A DNA stretch of 64,000 bases, taken from positions 124,001-188,000 of the forward strand of contig JAHRBS010000004.1 of the NCBI GenBank assembly GCA_024305745.1, written 5' to 3'. Every line of letters starts with the position of its first letter. Position 1 is the stretch's first letter. This DNA is from Polyporus tsugae. Lineage: Eukaryota > Basidiomycota > Agaricomycetes > Polyporales > Polyporaceae. The notes below the pieces were generated by a model. The model was not told the DNA's origin. It was given only the letters and a program-made list of their open reading frames with translations, and made no database searches. Shown here in pieces: positions 58,205-64,000 of the stretch. A program made the position numbers and the translations under genes.

Positions 58205-61037
58205 CTACAGGAACGCCTGAGCTTGCAGGATCCAAAGCCGTCCATACTCCCCCTTCCGGAGTAGCAGCTCATCGTGAGTACCAGACTCGACTATCCCTGT
58301 CTCATCCATATACCTACAAACGCCGCAGTCAGCGAACGCGAATTCACGAACCCCCCACCCCTCTCCCAGAGAAAACACTCACAAAATCAAGTCCGCATGC
58401 CGAGTCAGGTTGCCGAACCGATGCGAGGAGAACACCATCGTCTTGCTCCCCCGCAGCTCTCTCAGCCGGTTGAACAAATCTAGTCATCCACACACACGTC
58501 CGAGGTCAGCACCGCAGCCCTCAACCCTAAACCAGGCACCTAACCACCCACCATGTTCAGCAGCCGGGTCGAGCGACGCGCTCGGCTCGTCGAACAACAG
58601 CATCCCCACCGTCTTGTCCTCCTTCACGACAGACCGCATGAACGTCCTAGCCCTACATGTACACGTCAGCTCGCCGCTTCCACCCTCCAACACATGAAAG
58701 AACAAGATGGCACTCACACAGCGAGCCTCTGCATCTGTCCCCCGCTCAACGCCGTCGCACCCGCCCAAGAGCCCGCCTTGGGGACGCCCGCGGCGGCGCG
58801 CAGGGGCTCGTAGCTGACCGTGCGCCCGAAGAACGTCTTCGTGCCCTCGACCGTGCCAGAGTACTCGTCGTCGACCGGTCGCTGGAGGTACGTGTCCATC
58901 CCGTTCGGCAGCTTCGCGATGAAGCCATCGGCCCCGGCGAGGCGGGCCGCTTCCTCTACGCGGTCCCGGGCCGAGCTTTCCGAGCTGGCAGTCGCGGTGG
59001 GGTCCCCGAGGGCGATGTTGTCGCGGACCTATCATGCTTTCGTATCAGCGAAGGTTAAGGGATGGGTTGGTGGAGGGGAGGATGCGCACCGAGAGCGGGA
59101 AGAGGGTGTAGTCCTGGAAGAGGACGGAGATGGAGCGACGGAGGTCGTCGAGCTTGAGCGTACGGATGTCGTGTCCGCCAAACAAGATCTCGCCCTCGTC
59201 GGGGTCGTACAGGCGTGTCGTCAGTTTGAGGATCGTGCTTTTCCCCGCACCGTTCGCGCCGACGATCACCTGTTCTCGTTGCGTGGTCGATCAGTGGTGG
59301 ACACGACAGGGATAGTAACCTACGCAAAGCTGCCCTGGAAGGAGCTTGAACGATATGTTCCGCAGAGCCCATTTCTCGGTATCGGGGTACTTGAAGGACA
59401 CGTTCCTGCATCCGGTCAGCCTCCGTCTGGACCCACTGTTGGGAGATGCTCACCGAAATTCGAGCTCAATTCCATATCTGATCTTAGCAGTATCCTCCGG
59501 GAACGGCACGGTCCCATCTTTGACGACGTTCGGGATATTGACGACTTCATACAGCTTCTTCACAGACTCGAGCTGGTGCCCGACCGACTTCGTCCTCTGA
59601 ATGATCTCGTACACCGTGAACGCGAACCTGTTCGTCGCGTTCTGGATGAGGTTCAGGGATGCCAGTGACAGCGGGATGCTCGCAGGGTACTGCGCCGACC
59701 GAAGCGTGAAGTAGATCTAGGACATCGACACCGCCATGCAATTCAGACGCGAGCGCGGCCCACAGGAAGCGGAACGGGCGCACCTGGGGGAGCTGCTTGA
59801 GCGGCTCCTGTAAGATATTCCAGTTACTCGATTGGTACAAGACCTGGCCTTCCACCTCGTTCCAGTCTGCGTCCAGGTCCCCGAGGCTCTCCGCAGCCTT
59901 CTTGAACTCCGCCGTCGCGTACCCCGCCAGCCCGCCAGCGACGAACTCCTTGCGATGCCCCAGATCCCGCGCGGCGCGCAGCCACCCGCGCATCCTGAGG
60001 TAGTCCTGGTTGAACGTCGTCGCGAGCCAAACTGTTCGCCGCACCATCACGACATGCATCAGCCACTCCCCGTTCAACGTGACCCCGCCCACTAAAGTCC
60101 AAGGAACAGGAACACCACGCACCTCTCGCTCTGTGAAACATGCTGAGCTGCGACAACCAGGAAAACATCTCCCCAAACAGCGTCAGCCCCGCCAACACCG
60201 CGCCGTCGCTCTGCCCGCTCGCACCCAGGACCTGGAAGAGGACAACGACAGACGCGAGCAGCTGCGCGGCCGCGCTCACGATGTCCGTCACGAGCTCGAG
60301 CGTCTGCCACACGACCGTCTGGCCCCACAGGTTATCCGACGCGTCGTTGAGCTGCCGCTGGACGGCCGATTGCGAGGACGTGGGCAGGTCGAGGCGGGCG
60401 CGGGCACGGAACGAGTGCAGCGCGTACCACCGGCGGATGCGTGCGTTGAGCGGCGTCTCGACGCGCCGCCCGGCGCGCGCGAGGAGCACGCTGACGACGC
60501 TGCAAAGGATGCGGCCGATGCAGGTGCGGAAGAGGCGCGATTTGTCGACCGTGCGGGTGTCGATCGCGACTTGGGTCTGTGTAGGAAGCGGAGAAGGCGG
60601 ACGTCAGCGGGAGGGGATAAGGACGAATATAGATACGACGCACGATCTGCAATAGCTGTCCTTGGAACCTGCGCGCAGTCCACGTGAGCAGACTGAAGGT
60701 GTATGTGTGTGGAGAGGATGGCTTACCAGATAGAGGTCGCTGGGATGAGTGCCTGGATGAGCTGGGTGGCGGCATACACGGCCACAAAAAACGCGCATCC
60801 GGGGATGCTGAGGACGTCGTTAAGCATGCGAATGACGTACGGAACGCATTCCACAATGTCCCTGTATCTCCCCAGCAGTGATGCAAAAGGAATGCTGAGG
60901 AGCTTGCCTTCGATCTCTTCGTAGAAATCCCAGACACCTATGCGCAGGTGGTGGATGTGTGTTTCGGGCTTGGTCAAGCAGGCGTCGCCATTCAGACGGG
61001 CCTTCTCGTCGCTTGCTTCAAGAGACTGGGCAGTCAT
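58205..61037 (-). CDS. Half-size ABC transporter (ABCB / MsbA-like)
   Basis: Membrane transporter with one transmembrane domain and one nucleotide-binding domain; it should work as a dimer. Start MTAQSLEASDEKARLNGD at 61037. The membrane region includes VLSIPGCAFFVAVYAATQLI, a segment near SVVSVLLARAGRR, LELVTDIVSAAAQLLASVVV and others. The ATPase domain shows Walker A GANGAGKST (about 59245-59270), the Q-loop SVLFQDYTLFPL, signature LSGGQMQRLAVAR, Walker B GMLLFDEPSASLDP and the H-loop FSSHRF. An insert (EYSGTVEGTKTFFGRTVSYE) precedes the signature. The end reads YGRLWILQAQAFL-stop. Exons are joined by several short introns. The substrate cannot be predicted. The coding frame appears intact. 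Confidence 0.85.
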
Positions 61038-61289
61038 TGTCAGAGGTACGGGTTATGGGGCTTCAGACTGCCACTCTTAGTATAAATACCATGGCGACTC
61101 GTCCGAGTCAATATCCAAGTACAGCGCGGCCGCGCCTCATGCGGTTCATTTACGTATCAGCGATGTTCTGTGAAAACGGTCAGCGGTCTGTTGTGAGGAC
61201 CGTGAACAAAATAATCGCCAAACCTGCCATACGAGGCCACGATGCAAGCACAGCCTTCGTCAGCGATGACTTGTCCGTAGATTAAAAAG

Positions 61290-63430
61290 GCAAGTATTGA
61301 CCCTCGTCTGCCAAGTACAGATCGCGAAACAAGCCTCGAGGGAGGTCAGAGCGCAATGTGTGTCAATGGCGGATTGAAAACCAGAAGTCATGCTCGGTGG
61401 CAAAACCATAAACGAACCGACGATCAGCGGATGTGGTTCGAGCGCTAACGTGCGCAGCCATTTGTTTCCGGTCAGGCCGGAGGAGGTACAGAAGACCAGC
61501 GCGCAATTGGGCATTCGAGTACTGCAACGTCCAACGGACAGCTTGAAGCACAGCGCGCGTAGACGAGCTCCGGCGTCCCCGGGTATCAGGATGGATGCCC
61601 GAGGTATTGCCTTTGTCGCTTCACCAAATCACCGTGTGTACGGGACGACTCCTCCATGGACTATGGAGATGCGAGATATTCAATGAATTCCCCAGTCAAG
61701 TATGACAAGTGAATCATAACTCACATAATAGTCTGCATGCCTCGTACGGCCGCCAAAACATGCGACAAGCACACCGCTGTCGTCTCACTACCTTCGACTG
61801 CATACATCTGGATAGTTCAAGAGCTCTAGGTACGGCACCATGGTGAGCCTGGGTTGTGACAGGCACAAACACACTCACCGTGTTCCGCTCCAGGACCCCT
61901 GCTCAGCTCCGAGGGAATGGATGTCTTGATCCCGCAGCAGCGTGACTAGACCAACATCGCGCGTGCATGGCTTGTCCAATGGCATTTTACGCATTTCATC
62001 CAATCTAGCTATAGAGCAATGATCGTCCGCGGGACGTTGCAAGTATGTTCGGAAACCTTTTAGAATCTTTAGATAAATGAAGTACTCAACGGCCCAAACT
62101 AGCGATACATGTCCGTCATGCCAGTGATCGTCCGCCCCGGAAGAGCAGTTTAGTGCGGCGATGTTGCCGTTGAACTATATGTATGAAAGCGTAGAAATGG
62201 TCAGCACAACGTTAGCCCCCGAGGCACGCAGAAGCAAACCACTTACAGACAGTGGGAAACTGCGTTTAATCTTCGAACGGAGCGCGCTGGCGAAAGTTGC
62301 TGAGCTTAACTGTGCGGACGTCCAGGCCTCCGAGGAAGGTTGGGACCTCTTCGGGGGGAATGGGGGAGGGGGGGGCAAGTACACTTTCAGGGCCAGCGTG
62401 AGGACTCCCGTCCGCCCCGTTCTATCCCCGTGCCCGGACCTGAGAAGGCTACAAAGACGATCATAGTAAGGCAGCCCACGCACGGCGTTCGCTCTTCCTG
62501 CGCGGCCCGGCGAAGCGCGACCCTCTTCCGAGTCCGAGGGTAGAGATATTGATATTGATATGAGGATCCAAAGAGAATTCACGGATAACGTCGACAATAC
62601 CCTCTCGACACGGAAATGCGACGGAGGCTCAGTAGTTCGCTGTATGTATTCAGCTCCGGGTCCCGAACCGGAACGAAGTACAAGTTACGTGGTTTGCGCG
62701 TCCGTTCTACGGCCCGCTCGCGGTCACTTGAACGACGGCCAATGCGGCGCATCGGCGATACGCTCGCAGACCTAATTATAATTCGCATACCGTAAACATT
62801 ATGCACGCATAAGCGGTACCGAAGATGTTCTCGATTGTAGAACAGAACTCACGCGGGTGTGTAATCTCTTCGTGCCTTGTCCAGCTAACTTGAGCTCTCC
62901 CTGCGACCACCGCCTCAGCGATATCGGAGCTGACCAGTACGGTATCGCTTTCCGTGGGGCCACTGGAATTTTTTCCTTTGGATGGATTGACTTCGTCGAT
63001 AGAAGCCACCAATAGAATGACACCGAAACCTTACAGTGAACCTGACTGTGCAATTCAGCATCCGGGTCCGATAGAGCACGGAACGCAAATACTCACCACG
63101 TCAACTAATAAAAGCACGGGAGAATGCGGCGCACGATAGGGCGATATCGTTGTCCGACGGTTGAGGCTACAGGACATCGCGGACGCAACGCAACGGTGCA
63201 ATGTGCGACAACATAGAAACGTCGGGCTATGTATGAAAAAAGAGCGTAAGGTACATACTATGGTACTAGCTACAGCGCTTGCTTCAAAGAGTGAGAGAGA
63301 GGTAGAACTGTCCTAGTCTTGACACGGCGCGGGAGACTCGAGACTCGAGAGAGTGGATAACGCAAAACAGGGAGGATAACACGGGCTGTAAGGTAATAAC
63401 AACAGATACAGAATGACACCTATTTCTAGA
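61290..63430. other. No gene recognised
   Basis: About 2.1 kb with only short overlapping frames. No domain, RNA gene or repeat boundary was identified. Confidence 0.4.
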
Positions 63431-63443
63431 ACGGATGAGGCGC

Positions 63444-63786
63444 CTAGTCGGTGCGGCCCTTGGGGATGGCCCCGAGGGGAAGAACGAACCACGAGGTGGC
63501 GCGTTCGTCGAGCATCTCGGCAAGGCCGATGTAGAACGCGACGAGCGCGGTGACGATGCCGAGCGCGCCGCCGGCCTTGTCGAGGGCGACGGCGTTCTCC
63601 GTGGAGAATTTGCCTGTGAGCGAATCGGAGCGTCAATGCAAACCGCCGTGGAAGTCAGAGGCGCGTGGGCCAGTGGCGTACCTGCACCAAGGAGAGCGAA
63701 GGTGATGGTGAGGAAGAAGAAGAGGACGATGAGACCGATGTTCCTCCGCAATGACGCGATCCTACGCGCACAAGCCACAGTCATTG
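63444..63786 (-). CDS. C-terminal part of a Gpr1/Fun34/YaaH-type membrane protein, probably truncated
   Basis: Two exons on the minus strand. The first reads RIASLRRNIGLIVLFFFLTI and TFALLGAG; after a short intron (acceptor before 63616) the second reads KFSTENAVALDKAGGALGIV, TALVAFYIGLAEMLDERATS and WFVLPLGAIPKGRTD-stop. This matches the last two membrane helices and tail of the acetate/ammonium transporter family (yeast Ady2/Ato). The N-terminal four helices are not seen. The first codons (MTVACAR) may be an intron end (GCGCGTAG acceptor), and no matching exon was found in the 200 bp up to the window edge. Either the rest lies beyond 64000 or this is a 3' fragment. Confidence 0.6.
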
Positions 63787-64000
63787 TCAGTGTCAAGGTT
63801 GAAGGATAGACTCTGCTGGTGCGCTCGCTGTCCTGATTCGATTGTCACCTCTCCGTCACGTTAGACCCGTTAGGGAGTTCATAAATCAGTCCCCGTCCTG
63901 GTCATCATGACATTGGGAACAGGGAGCACGCTCCCAGCCGAAATACCTCGGGAAAGGGAAACCCATGCAGGGTCAGGTTCTGTCTACCCTTCAAGCTGAA

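Overview
The window looks like a chromosome segment of a white-rot Agaricomycete, probably Polyporales. Genes are cut by many short GT-AG introns (about 50-80 nt). They include a class II peroxidase with a manganese site, secreted GH16 beta-glucanases with TATA boxes, an intron-rich single-chain urease, an Agaricomycete-type half-size ABC transporter, and a rhodanese plus tyrosine phosphatase of the yeast Pyp/Ptp MAPK-phosphatase type. All calls come from reading translations and repeats by eye; no database search was run. Exon boundaries are approximate unless a splice site is named.

Layout. 0.4-4.4 kb: GH16 glucanase A facing a WD40 pseudogene; the same pair recurs inverted at 37.1-41.1 kb (glucanase C). 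5.3-6.7 kb: a broken F-box gene. 6.7-8.6 kb: a urease 3' fragment and GH16 copy B. 11.7-24.6 kb: a large mobile element with 311-bp terminal inverted repeats. It carries a zinc-ribbon/alpha-kinase gene (+) converging on a DDE integrase-type transposase gene (-). A 6.4-kb Ty1/copia retrotransposon (16119-22487) has landed inside the transposase ORF. 24.6-26.0 kb: a decayed fourth GH16 copy (D). 26.8-28.4 kb: manganese peroxidase. 30.7-32.1 kb: a diverged tandem repeat rich in long palindromes. 32.7-36.1 kb: urease. 43.1-48.7 kb: a degenerate acyl-CoA ligase whose last intron holds a 3.6-kb KDZ-like element with captured host-gene pieces. 49.7-50.9 kb: an unknown two-exon gene. 51.8-56.2 kb: rhodanese/PTP. 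56.9-57.8 kb: a MITE-like element. 58.2-61.0 kb: ABC transporter. 63.4-63.8 kb: the tail of a Gpr1/Fun34/YaaH-type membrane protein.

How it fits together. The glucanase copies, urease fragments and WD40 fragments point to repeated local duplication and inversion. Mobile elements are nested: copia inside the TIR element, which may itself sit in GH16 copy D; and a KDZ-like gene-capturing element inside a ligase intron. Most decay seen in the repeats is C-to-T or G-to-A change at CpG, as expected for methylated or RIP-like silenced fungal repeats. The strongest candidate for something undescribed is the 12.9-kb TIR element (about 6.6 kb without copia), whose two genes are driven inward from TATA boxes inside its terminal repeats.
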